A stretch of 64,000 nt of DNA, taken from contig NC_092628.1 of NCBI RefSeq assembly GCF_039555335.1, positions 81,308,315 through 81,372,314 on the forward strand, read 5' to 3'. Origin of the DNA: Amphiura filiformis (Eukaryota; Echinodermata; Ophiuroidea; Amphilepidida; Amphiuridae). Positions 23,701-32,436 of this stretch are shown here, piece by piece. Each line of letters begins with the position of its first letter. The first letter of the stretch is position 1. Below the pieces are notes generated by a model that worked only from the letters and a program-made list of their open reading frames with translations, ran no database searches and was not told the origin of the DNA. Position numbers and translations under genes: made by a program.

Positions 23701-26344
23701 TCAGTATGACATATTTTATATAGAAACTAAGGTTAATATTTTCTTTGCTTTGAGTCTAAAACTGTTGTTCACATCATTATATGAAACAATATTCTGCCAA
23801 CGTAAGCCCTTTATACTGTCCAACCTCTCGTAAGTATCTGGCCATGATGGGACCACCGACCAAGCATTGGCTGGATAAGTGAAAAATCAGGATAAGTGAA
23901 TTTACATTTAATTCTGCATTAAATGTCTGAAGTTCTAACATTGAAACAGCAAAAGGTTCCTCAAAATGGGGTAAAATAATAACACCGAAATATGGTATTT
24001 GAGTGCTGCATGCCACAGAGTTATGTCCTTTTAAATGCTTCAGAGCATAAAATCAAGCTCTCAAAGCATTAAAAACATGTTTTCCTATGACGATCACATA
24101 ACAGAGATCCATATGAAAGAGGTCCAGGTAAGAGAGGTTGGAATGTGATGGGTCTATCTTCACTTTTCCTTCAACAATCAACATTACTATGGACCACAAT
24201 GGCCTCATCCCAAAGGCATAGTTCAATAACCTCAATTAAACAATCATAGTGCAAAATTTGACCTCAAGTTTCAGAGTATGAGTTTTTGTACCCAAATTTT
24301 CAAAGGTCATGTAATGAATGTGCAAATGTATAAGGGTTAAAGAACTGTGCCTTGATAGATGAGCATGTTGTGGATCCTAGTGCTTGTCATTTGTGTGACC
24401 TCTAAGAACTTACCTTCATAGCACCATATAACGGCAGACTCTGTGTCAGTGTAGTCGTTACCTTGACAACATTAGGCTGTACTTGCTGATAGGCTTCTCT
24501 CAATTCTGGACTATTCTTGACAGAGTTGAGGTGGCTAACAACGCCCCAACCATATTCTAATGGTGCCTCCATCTTCTCTAGTGGATCTGAGATAGATGAC
24601 CAGTTGACCTTGTGATCTGGAGCTAAGAAAAAAAAAGAACATTGTGGATAGCTTATGTGTTAACACTAGATTTGAGAATAGCCAAGTTTAGTCCACGAAT
24701 GTGACTTGTGATGCTTAATATTTTTTGTGCTAATATAAATGGTAGTTTATTTCCCATTTATCAACATGACTAATACTATGACCACAACCAAAATCCAAAA
24801 CTAGTTGTAGCTAGTGTTTACTGGATTTAAGTTCAATAATTCTAGATTAATCAAAAAATTGGCTTACGACTCTTGTGAAATATGAAATTATTATTAAATC
24901 ACCAAATCAAATCTGAAATGAACACTGAAATGAGTAACACAATATGAGTAATGAGTAACCAATAATCACTGAAATGGTCACTGACACACCACTGACAATT
25001 TGATCATTTCAGTAGAATAAGTGAGTTTCAGTGTAATTTATTATAATCCCAATGAAATGATCAAATATTCAGTAAGAGTGTTTCAGTGATCATTTCAGTG
25101 ATTATTACAGTGTTACTCAAGTTCATTTCAGATTTTAGTGATTTTATTTCATAGTGAATTAATGGTGCTGAAAGGGAGTGGTTAGTGGTAATGCATTTTC
25201 AAATTCCTGCAGCAAAATGCTCTTATAAATAAAAGTGAGGATGCTTTTAAAGTCTCCTGGACAAAATTTTACCACTGACTGTTTTTGTATTTATAAGTTT
25301 TTTTGTTCAAGCTAACTTGGGGTCTAGTACACGGTATGCTGCATCCCATATTGATACAAAAATAATTTAATTCCTGTGGTCATTATGACTGCTTTAGGGC
25401 AGCCTTGGGAAAACATTGATCAATTTTTTTTTTTTAAATCTTCATAAGGCATAATCAAAGTTAAAAACAAATACCTTGCAATTTTGTTTCAAAATCCTTG
25501 ACCCCTTGTTCAAAGTCCGACACAAGTTGATTGACTCCGGGTACTACATGCTTGGCATTGATTGATGTGAATTCAGGTAATCCATCTTGTCTTAGTAGTG
25601 GATTATTTTCTGGATGCTGGTGATCAGGGGCTGATGCTGTTGTGCAATAACCTCTTAATGTGGATTGTGCATTTATATATCTGCAATGAAAAAAAATGAA
25701 AAGAAAGAACTGAATGCTTTATCATAAAATTGAATCGCTACTAAGTCAATGTCAAAACAGTTGAAAACATGTGATAATAATGAATAGCAATGACTTTTGC
25801 AATGGTGGTTGATGAACGTCTACTTTGTTCAGCTGATTCGGGTTATTCCTTCATGTAATTATACACAAAATTAGGGCTAGGGTTAGGCTTAGGATTAGTG
25901 TTAGGAATAGGTTAGGGTTAGGATTAGCTTACACAAAATAATTACATGAAGGATCAACCGATTATGCCAAGATTAATGATTTGAAAAATGATAAAATTTG
26001 AAATAATAATGAATAATTTCAGGGCCTAGATTTGGACAAGAATCACAGAATCGATTCTCGTAATGATTCTCATAAGATTTGGTTGCGAGAATCAACTTCT
26101 CTCATTGTATCATACAGGAAGTGCAGTGACTATGATGGATTTTGATTCTCACACACCAAGACGAAATCTAGGCCATAACAATGTCTAATGTAGAGCTCCT
26201 TTCCAGTGTTTGTGGCTTATTGTGGTTGAGTCATACCTGTAAAATATGTTGCTCGGAGCAGGACAAGATGATGATGATGAAGCAGCGGTTAATGTAAAAT
26301 GGATAAAAGCCACCACAACCACCACCACAAGAGTCACTTGCAAT
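8713..26344 (-). CDS. M3-family zinc metallopeptidase, oligopeptidase A (PrlC/OpdA) type, 17 coding exons, first exon not found
   Basis: Exons in plus-strand coordinates, listed from 5' to 3' of the gene: 26237-26344, 25475-25680, 24414-24622, 23398-23558, 23155-23277, 21015-21191, 20340-20474, 19582-19689, 19135-19231, 18297-18363, 17787-17870, 16882-17000, 15937-16141, 15383-15458, 13593-13740, 11976-12055 and 8713-8827 (stop TGA at 8713-8715). Every junction has GT/AG and compatible phase, giving about 739 residues; bacterial OpdA has about 680. Diagnostic blocks include [12 protein letters not shown], a FFLDPYTRP...GGAWMN block, the zinc site [13 protein letters not shown] (HEXXH, split by the intron between 16141 and 16882), [50 protein letters not shown] and the C-terminal [12 protein letters not shown]. 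The family cleaves oligopeptides in the cytosol or organelles. The most upstream exon found (26237-26344) encodes [18 protein letters not shown] and has no methionine in frame, so a further 5' exon is needed. This leader and the basic, acid-free segment after it suggest a secretory or mitochondrial targeting region. Confidence 0.93.
8941..9085. repeat. Small foldback MITE in the last oligopeptidase intron
   Basis: CAGTGGCAGAATTTTTG at the left and CGGCGGCGCCACTGG at the right form degenerate terminal inverted repeats around a G/C-biased centre. No target duplication could be fixed. Confidence 0.45.
10273..10620 (-). CDS. GIY-YIG endonuclease domain of Penelope-like element, left copy, 5'-truncated
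   Basis: An open frame of 115 codons has the motifs [21 protein letters not shown] and [17 protein letters not shown], then the downstream [11 protein letters not shown]...GGLN. The VYII...LYVG core is the GIY-YIG motif; the arginine in RFTEH and the glutamate in AEHK are the expected active-site positions. Penelope-like elements join this domain to a reverse transcriptase, which is missing here. The frame is intact to its stop. The first about 9 residues come from the junction and do not match the right copy. Confidence 0.88.
   Translation of the reverse strand: MESLEIFEIFTCTSCSLVYIIICTRCNILYVGETCRRLADRFTEHLRSIKCNFDGFPVARILTPSTCTINDIKVTAAINARGNNKDLIMAEHKLIFKLGTVQPGGLNSKFDTFSL
10621..11178 (+). 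pseudogene. Penelope-like linker plus GIY-YIG endonuclease, right copy, frameshifted twice
   Basis: This copy extends further upstream than the left one and includes the zinc-like linker ([13 protein letters not shown] ... [14 protein letters not shown]) found between reverse transcriptase and endonuclease in Penelope-like elements. Relative to the left copy it lost one G in the run at about 10922 (GTCGGG versus GTCGGGG) and gained one C in the run near 11020. The middle of the domain is therefore read out of frame, and the frame is restored at the end ([12 protein letters not shown], stop near 11178). Confidence 0.88.
12488..13562. mobile_element. mariner/IS630-type non-autonomous element with TA target duplication
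   Basis: Terminal inverted repeats of about 75 bp start CAGGGTGTCCCAGAAAAA on the left and end TTTTTCTGAGACACCCTG on the right, with TA on both sides (12486-12487, 13563-13564). The inner part (GACGTAAGTCGAGAA, GACATCAGAATC) matches at both ends. The 0.9 kb interior is AT-rich and has no transposase. It lies inside the oligopeptidase intron, ending 30 bp from the exon at 13593. Confidence 0.88.
13797..14390. mobile_element. Foldback MITE, same family as 2750-3130
   Basis: GGGACATGAGAGCACATCAG at about 13817 and its complement near 14353 lie at the ends of arms about 170 bp long, which include GACATATCAAATTGCATTCT and GTCCTTCTGAT. The interior carries a second internal duplication (TTTTGGGAAAAA...ATATCTTC units) and GGCTTTTCATCCCAACAACA. 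Confidence 0.8.
15067..15345. mobile_element. hAT-type MITE with 8-bp target duplication
   Basis: Ends TAGGGTTCCCGCACCTGG and GAATGCGGGAACCCTGT are inverted repeats. The octamer ACTGTACA lies immediately on both sides (15059-15066 and 15346-15353). The interior repeats TTCAAGGACTT-like units. It sits in an oligopeptidase intron, 37 bp from the exon at 15383. Confidence 0.85.
15937..17000 (-). other. Catalytic zinc-binding core of the oligopeptidase, split across two exons
   Basis: Exon 16882-17000 ends with the codons for LFHE and exon 15937-16141 begins with [16 protein letters not shown]. Joined in phase 0 they give the HEXXH gluzincin motif HEFGH. The general-base glutamate and first histidine come from one exon and the second histidine from the next. 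The downstream [20 protein letters not shown] block in the second exon supplies the third zinc ligand region in M3 peptidases. All the residues one would look for are present, so the enzyme should be active. Confidence 0.88.
16219..16619. mobile_element. MITE of the TGTGACATGGTATATC family with TA flanks
   Basis: TGTGACATGGTATATCAAAA at the left pairs with TTTCGATATACCACGTCACA at the right, each flanked by TA. It is related to 6841-7413. Confidence 0.82.
18582..19074. mobile_element. Foldback MITE (TTAAGGTACCAG ends)
   Basis: Long imperfect inverted arms start TTAAGGTACCAGTTACGTTC and end AACTGGTACCTTAA, and include CACCCCCTGTAT / ATACAGGGGTG. The inner parts (GGATTTAAGACCTCATTCGT and the AAGGTCTTAAATTAGAGC region) also pair. 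Two direct copies of GCGTCGTGCTTTCATTGATTAG-like sequence occur near 18830-18890. Confidence 0.78.
19427..19556. repeat. Hairpin element of about 130 bp
   Basis: GCTCAGTGCCAGAAGTGGGT ... AATAGCTGCC pairs with GGCAGCTATT ... ACCCACTTCTGGTACCGAGC. Confidence 0.85.
20826..20905 (+). repeat. tRNA-like SINE head fragment
   Basis: An A-box-like GGATGGCACAGCAGTG and a B-box-like AAGTTTGAACCCCGG, followed by TAGTGCCATTG, resemble the head of the SINE at 8168. Only about 80 bp is recognisable, about 110 bp from the exon at 21015. Confidence 0.55.
21769..22575 (+). mobile_element. Probable non-autonomous Helitron
   Basis: The 3' end shows the Helitron signature: an 8-bp stem hairpin ACCCGCGC-GAA-GCGCGGGT (22547-22565), ten bases, then CTAG (ending 22575) followed by T. 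The 5' end begins A/TC in a TATC-repeat and reads TATGCCTATAAAGGC, a common Helitron start. The interior has no Rep/helicase frame. The 5' boundary is uncertain by about 20 bp because of the repeat. Confidence 0.75.
23816..24145. mobile_element. Second, degenerate copy of the pogo/Tigger-type MITE
   Basis: CTGTCCAACCTCTCGTAAG at the left and TAAGAGAGGTTGGAATG at the right, with GGCCATGATGGGACCACCGA and AAGCATTGGCTGGATAAGTG inside, match 7566-7882 in opposite orientation. Confidence 0.8.
24890..25150. repeat. Foldback of about 250 bp built from TTTCAGTG units
   Basis: AATCTGAAATGAACACTG ... ATGAGTAACAC at the left pairs with GTGTTACTCAAGTTCATTTC at the right. Inner CACTGAAATG and CATTTCAGTG units also pair. 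Confidence 0.78.
25838..25966. repeat. Inverted repeat enclosing telomere-like TTAGGG units
   Basis: TTCCTTCATGTAATTATACA pairs with ATAATTACATGAAGGATC. Between them lie degenerate TTAGGG/TTAGGA units at about 25871-25926. Confidence 0.75.
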
Positions 26345-26654
26345 CTGCGCAGGAGAAAATGCGATTAATTAGTGGAATGGAGACTGTATTTTAGCAACAT
26401 GTTACCTTGATGAATGATGAAAAAGAGAGCACAGAGTGTAAAAAGTATATCCATCAAATGTGTCATCGACCCTCAGACACACACACAGGCATTTATGCCT
26501 GTTCTGCAGCAGCCTATTTTGTTGACATTTTTATACTGTTTACTTTTATTTGAGTGCAGAGGTATCGACGTGTTACCGGAGGATTCAGTGAGAGTGTAAC
26601 TTTTGATGACTGCAAAAATGCATTTGTAAATTGTAGTCCATTTCTACCCACTAA

Positions 26655-26998
26655 ATGTAGATATTTAATAAATGTAGATATTTATATAGCGCTTTATGCC
26701 GTAAACAGCCTGAAAGCGCTTTACATTTATTCCGCCATCATTAGAATATGTCGAAACCATGTTTGCAGCCTACAAGTGGCGCAGGGTCCATCAGTACAAT
26801 GACTGTGACTACCCCTAACAGCTTCCATTAGCATTGCACCTGGGTGGGGTGAGGCAAGCGAGGCAAAGCGCCTTGCCCAAGGGCGCAACACGGTGGTGGG
26901 ATGGACGGGGAATCGAACCCACGCACGTCGAGCAAGCTCTCAGATTATGAGTCCAAGATTATGAGTCCATGGCCGTAACCACTGAGCCACCGTGCCCT
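26655..26998 (-). mobile_element. tRNA-derived SINE, full length, reverse orientation
   Basis: On the minus strand it starts AGGGCACGGTGGCTCAGTGG (A box), has a B box GGGTTCGATTCCCC, then CGCCCTTGGGCAAGGCGC and the 3' body GGCGGAATAAATGTAAAGCG, ending in CTACATTTA. A 13-base unit GACTCATAATCTT is duplicated between the boxes. The 3' half is almost identical to the fragment at 56996-57150. Confidence 0.88.
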
Positions 26999-27000
26999 CT

Positions 27001-27890
27001 CAGTATACGTCGAACAACCGAATACAAGCACAACGTACGGACCAATATATTTTTGTAAACATTTTAGGCCTATAACAAAATGTATATTTCGTACAAACTG
27101 TACAACTAAAGTTTCTACCCTGTGACCTATAAAAGTTACCTGTTATCAAAGTGTCCGCAAAAAACTGGTCATCGCAAGTATCTTTGATGCTGAAAAATAA
27201 GGATATTCACGCAGGGACAGGCCAAAAACCTTACCTCGATCGTAAAATCCAGCCGATGCATGTGACAGCATGTCATAAATAATTCATTATTCCATTGTGT
27301 AAATGACAGTGATTGTGTCCATGTATTGCACCTGCGATCTCGTGCGAGCAGTTGTCAAGCTGAATTTAATAAATTACTTGATCGCTGGATCACCACGTGA
27401 ATTCGCCTCTCGAAAACCTCTACAAGGTTGTTGCATCGAGCACGCTGACTGGCTTAGCAATTATCAAAGTAACTTAGCAATTACTTTACTGGCGAGTCAC
27501 ATTAATTAATACCGTAAAAGGCTGTCGCGTTCATTGATTGGCTTACGATTTCAAAGAATGGCTTTTGCAACCAATCACAATACAGGTTATATGACGTCCG
27601 TCGGAAATTTTGCATACGTCCATGATGACGTCATGCCCCAGCGCCACGAGGCTGGCTTTTCTGCGAGTGGTATAAAGTCAGTTTCACACCTGTGATTTAA
27701 TGGAGCACATCCACAGCGCATTTGACAGATAAATGAAATGGGCAATTCTGAGCAACAGGATTCCATGAAATGGACGATTATGTAAGTTATTCTACAGGAT
27801 CGGTAATAATTAAGAGCTGGTCTGCTGCATTTGAAGTGCATATTGAAGTTTGTAAGTTTGTGACTTCGTATGTTATGCATGTATTATATC
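27001..27890. other. Likely 5' flank of the oligopeptidase gene, no firm feature
   Basis: On the minus strand, an ATG-containing stretch MHRLDFTIE ends at a good donor (GAG/GTAAGG, plus 27235-27240). Its phase does not fit the exon at 26237-26344, so it is not accepted as the first coding exon. A TATAAA on the plus strand near 27671, with a donor-like TTAT/GTAAGT near 27780, could mark an unrelated short transcript. Confidence 0.35.
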
Positions 27891-27894
27891 CAGG

Positions 27895-27928
27895 CTGGAC
27901 ACATCACACTACCGTGTGATGTGTCCAG
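27895..27928. repeat. Perfect hairpin, 15-bp stem, 4-base loop
   Basis: CTGGACACATCACAC, loop TACC, GTGTGATGTGTCCAG. No T-run follows, so it is not an obvious Pol III end. Confidence 0.9.
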
Positions 27929-28599
27929 TTCGTCGCCGAACTCGCATATAACATGGAGAGCTTAGCATAACGGCCTGCCTATTTACGCTTCCTGAAAACA
28001 CTCTTGCACACAAGGTCTTAGCCAGCCATACGTCCACCAGTCTTTAAGACGGCCTAATCTAATTTTAGACGGGTGGATTTAATGGATTTTACAGATGTGA
28101 TAGCTCTAAAACAGGTGATTTTAAGGTTATATGAACTTGAGACTAATTCAGAGTGACATGTAAAGGCCAAATCAGGACATATTTGACCCTAGTGACCCTT
28201 CTATGGGTATAGACAAGTTGTTTTATATTTGAGGGTCAAATTTTGGTGTCTGCTTGGACGGGTGGTTTCTGATTTCTGGCTAAGACTCTGCTTGCACATA
28301 ACATACAAAACCACAAATTCACTAACTTCAACTTGCACTACCGACACCATGAAAAATATTTTAATTATTACCGATCCTTCAGAATACTTGCAAATATTGG
28401 CAGTTTCATAAAATCCTGCTGCTGAAAATCGTAAATTCCACAATCTTCTGTCAGATCCAGGTCAGTAATCACAGGTGGGCGAATCTACCAGCGTGACAAG
28501 ACCAGAGATAAAAGGATGAGAGGCCACGCCTGCATACAAATAGCTAGCCTGATTGGCAAGCGTCGTCGCTGGCCAGATCTTCTACGGTCGTGTATGATG

Positions 28600-28635
28600 A
28601 GTAGAGACCATAGAGCCCTATATAGGGCTCTGTGG
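28600..28635. repeat. Palindrome around AGAGCCCTATATAGGGCTCT
   Basis: A 20-bp perfect palindrome, extended imperfectly by CCAT and GTGG. It contains TATATA at its centre but no gene start is evident. Confidence 0.88.
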
Positions 28636-29690
28636 AAGAAACGGTTCCTAATTTTGAAGCCATGGATAATATATTCATTTATACGAGAACCATATTTTTT
28701 ACCAATCACAGAACAGAATTTCACTTAACTCACAGCTGTCAATCATTCTTGTGAAACGTAAGCTCCGCCTAGTATCAAGGTCTTCTTCTGCGCATTGGTT
28801 GTGCGCATTAACTAGCCTCCAGCACAAATCCTGTGCACACGATCAGGTTGGATGGGCGGTTTACGCCTGGTTTACACAACAGGAACTGCGATGCATCCTA
28901 AACTGGATCGTCTCCGTGTATTCGCATTGCATGGTGGGTAATCGCCTGCCAATTTATGCGTAGCTCCACGCTCACAACAGTTTAAAATCAACACAGGTAA
29001 ATCCATATAAAAATTAACATGGACACAAAATTGACATAGCTTATGTAATTCAAATAATAAAATAATAAAATGTAATATTATCATGATAGATGCACGCTTT
29101 TATTAAAACTTGAAAAGATTATTAAGTCCAATAATTTGTTTGTGTTAGCTTGCACGAGTCACAAAATGGCGACCCATCACGCATTTTCTGCATGTGCCGA
29201 CATTAGTAACTCATAGTGACTGTCCTCAAACTAGCGCCAGTGTGTCTCAGGCCTGATAACGACCCCAGGTAATTTAATGCAGAAAGTTTTCTTGCGAACA
29301 GCTGCAGGTGACAATTAAACAATGAACACGGCTTGTTTATGTACATGCGTGGGGAGGCTTGTACGTCAGCTGACGTGTTTTGGACATGTTCCGCGTAAAA
29401 AGTGTCGTTTTCTTCATGAAAAATACCAGCGATGACCAGTTTTTGTGGGCTATTTGATTTACAGGTATGTCGGTTCGTCATAGGGTAGAAATGATAGCTG
29501 TACAATTTGTATAACATACAGTTTAACATAGGCCTAAACATTTATGGGCACAAATCGACCTTCCGTATTATGCACAAGTATGTGGAAGTGGCAGGCATAT
29601 GCATGTATGTGCAATTGATATTATAGGAAGCTTAAATTGGCAGGCTCTCATGCAATGTATCTGTCTCTTCCGAACATATATGGACGTTCA

Positions 29691-29720
29691 GGGCAAGTCA
29701 TACTGAAGTATGACTTGCCC
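29691..29720. repeat. Palindrome, 14-bp arms with 2-base centre
   Basis: GGGCAAGTCATACT, GA, AGTATGACTTGCCC. A TATGGACGTTCA before it and AATACGTTCATAT about 35 bp after it suggest a larger imperfect foldback. Confidence 0.88.
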
Positions 29721-31902
29721 ACACAGGGTATACCCTCTCAGTGTAACAATACGTTCATATTTTTTTATATTTTTTACACAAATAATGAAATTTTTCTGAA
29801 ATAATGAATTTTTCAATACTGATATATTTTTTTATGGAAATGTTACAGTATGGCTTCAATTTATTTTAAGAATTACAGATTTTGTCAAAAATACATCCAT
29901 GCAAAGGTGACGAATTCGACACTCGCTGGCTTTATTTTAAGCTAAAAACACCTAAAAACGGACAAGGTTTTCTTGAATTGCAATTTACCTTTTAATAGAG
30001 CATGCTCTTCGAGCGTGTCTTCGACACTCATATCTACACAGAATTCTCGTTACTGATGAACTCATTTTGCGACAAACATGCACAAAAGTTTCAGCAAAAA
30101 ATGTCACGAAGGCAAGACTTCGCTGAATTCGGCACCTTGTCTTTTTAACCTTTGACCCGTCAAGTGAAAGCAAAATTATATGGTTTTATTTATTTTTTAT
30201 TCAACAAGTATCGTGTTTAAAATTATTGAACATAACAAAATGGTGAAATATATAAAAATATATATGTTTTGCATGTAATTTATTTAAATTTAAGTCTATT
30301 AAAATACATCAAATAATAATAATATTTTAAAAAGAGCGAGTGAGGATGTTTTGCTGCCAATCATCCCATCATCCTGACCAAGGAAGATGAATAGAGCACG
30401 AAGTGCGATGGAATTGCAACTCCGATCATCGATGTGAGGTCAGCGATCGTCACGCTTGCAACATGTGGACGTAGATGGCAGCAGCATTTTTCTTTAATTA
30501 GCATATTCGTGACGTCATGTTAACGTAAGTCTCCACAGCACTACGCATATTTTTTTTAGGTAGCTTTTAGTACTATCGTGGTGGCAGCAGCATTTTTCTT
30601 CACTTTTCTAAAATGGCGGCGCCCAGGGTTTAATGACAAATTCTTCAATTTATCAATATTTCATGAAAATTTACCAAACAAACGGATACAGTAATGACAG
30701 CTAATATTTAAAGTACATGTATAAATGGTCACAGTTATAAAAGAAAGAATATAAGAAACATAAACAAATGAATTGTAGCAATATTCAATATTAATGGCAG
30801 CACCGCTGTTCATATCGCCCCACAGCGATAATTCAGTTATAGCGCCGCCGTAGACTTATCCGTAAATGCGCAGTCGTTTATACTATCACGAGAGGGCGGG
30901 TACAACATGGCGATATCCTTGTAACAATGTAAACACGGAAGAGAGCAGACAAACAAGCTGCAAACTTCAGTTTTTCGTCATTTTAGCAAAAGTTACTTGA
31001 TATACTGAAAAGAATACATTTCAAGCAACTAGTCAGTATATTTGGTTTCGATGTGGGGATAAATTTTTGCAAATGTGATCGGTCTAATTTGCGCCAAGTC
31101 CGTATGCATCCACCATTGCCGGTACACAGTAACGCTACACATTCGTCGATACTCGCGGTACTGACTGATTGATGGTAAGTTTTTACTACCTTGCGTGGTT
31201 TACATTTCATATCTATTTGTATTAAATAAAAATTTAACATATAAACAAGCTTGTCTATAAGCTGAAATCAGGGTAGCAGATTATTTATGTTCTCAAATAA
31301 GCGTGTATATTAAGGCATTATTTTAGCACAAAGGTAAAGTTTCCGAATTTTGCAACCTTGTCATTAATACGGAAAGGCACAACATAAACCGAATTTAATT
31401 TTGAATTAACATTAAATTGGATAGTAAGCATTAAGTTTATATATATTTAAACAATTCTCATTGTAAAATCATTAGGGTAGTAGCATTATTAAAGCATGAT
31501 ATTCAGATTTTGTAACAAAAAACCATATAAAAAATATAGTACATTGTAGGCCTACCGTACGTATATGTTCATGTGTTGAATCAGTTCAAATTTCAAACGT
31601 TTGAGGAGTGTGAGTTCCAATTAGATAATGCTGTATAATCCCTAAACAGGATATTTATGTGATGAAGAGTGACCAACACTTACTCTCAGTTCAAGTATTT
31701 TGCTTTAGTTTTAGTATCGGTATTGTAAAAGTATCCAAATCCAAAAAGTAGGCCTACAGTAAAATGAGTAAATTTTTGATTGTCAAAGTTGTACGCTGAT
31801 GATAGATTTTGATTTACATCTTTGCATCAGTCACAGAATGGTATTGCTAATTTGTTCTTTTTTTTTACTTTGCAATTACTTATCAGATACTTATCGATTG
31901 AG
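29721..31902. other. Upstream region of the RAG1-like gene, possible non-coding first exon
   Basis: Mostly AT-rich. Near 30840-30920 the base composition rises in G+C (GCGCCGCCGTAG, GAGAGGGCGGGTACAACATGGC). A strong donor (GATG/GTAAGT) lies at 31174/31175, consistent with a 5' UTR exon spliced to about 31887. A doubled GGCAGCAGCATTTTTCTT (30478 and 30583) is the only repeat noticed. Confidence 0.4.
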
Positions 31903-32436
31903 ATGGAGGAGCATCGTAAAGCACTCAAATACTGTGCCGCATATGCGCAAACGTTAGTGAAACAGCCATTGGCGAAATATTACTTCGGGTACGACAAGAA
32001 GAGCTACGATGTCAGAATTAAGGATGTTTATAATATAGACATTACCCTTGATAACGCCCTAATTCACCCCAAATATATCTGCAAAACATGTGTCGCTTCA
32101 TTGAGTCGTCCTAGTTCGTCAAAATTCATTATGCAATGGGAGCCTCACACAGATTCATGTGTAGCATGTAATTTAATCACAACCACACAGCTGGGTGGTC
32201 GCCCACCCAAGCCGCAAGTAGTTGCAGCTAAGAGGAGAAAAGCTACAAAAAAGCATCAAGATGAGATGGACAATCTAGAATCAGCATGCAATACCATAAT
32301 GAACTACCAACAGCAGCATGCACTACCAACAGCAGCTGAACCCACAAAAAAACTCAAACTTGTGGCTACAAGCATCATCAAGGGAATTATACAGTCAACA
32401 AATTCTGAAACCGTTGAACTGCCAACAGGTGGTCCA
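31903..32436 (+). CDS. First coding exon: RAG1-like zinc-binding N-terminal module plus basic linker
   Basis: This 178-codon exon begins at ATG 31903, just after a probable acceptor (polypyrimidine then ATCAG near 31886). It ends at CCA before GTAAGT at 32437. Residues about 15-60 are KYCAAYAQTL...VRIKDVYNIDI, then IHPKYICKTC, then MQWEPHTDSCVACN. Four cysteines and two histidines are spaced as in the part of RAG1 just before and within its zinc dimerisation region. The C-terminal half is rich in K/R (GRPPKP, AAKRRKATKKH) and suits DNA binding or nuclear import. A plausible non-coding first exon ends at a strong donor (GATG, then GTAAGT) at 31174/31175, so the mRNA may start near 30.9-31.1 kb. 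Confidence 0.82.

Noticed and set aside
27208-27240. MHRLDFTIE followed by a good splice donor on the minus strand as first exon of the oligopeptidase
   Set aside because: It ends in phase 0, whereas the next exon needs phase 2, and the shifted frames have no start codon or hit stops.
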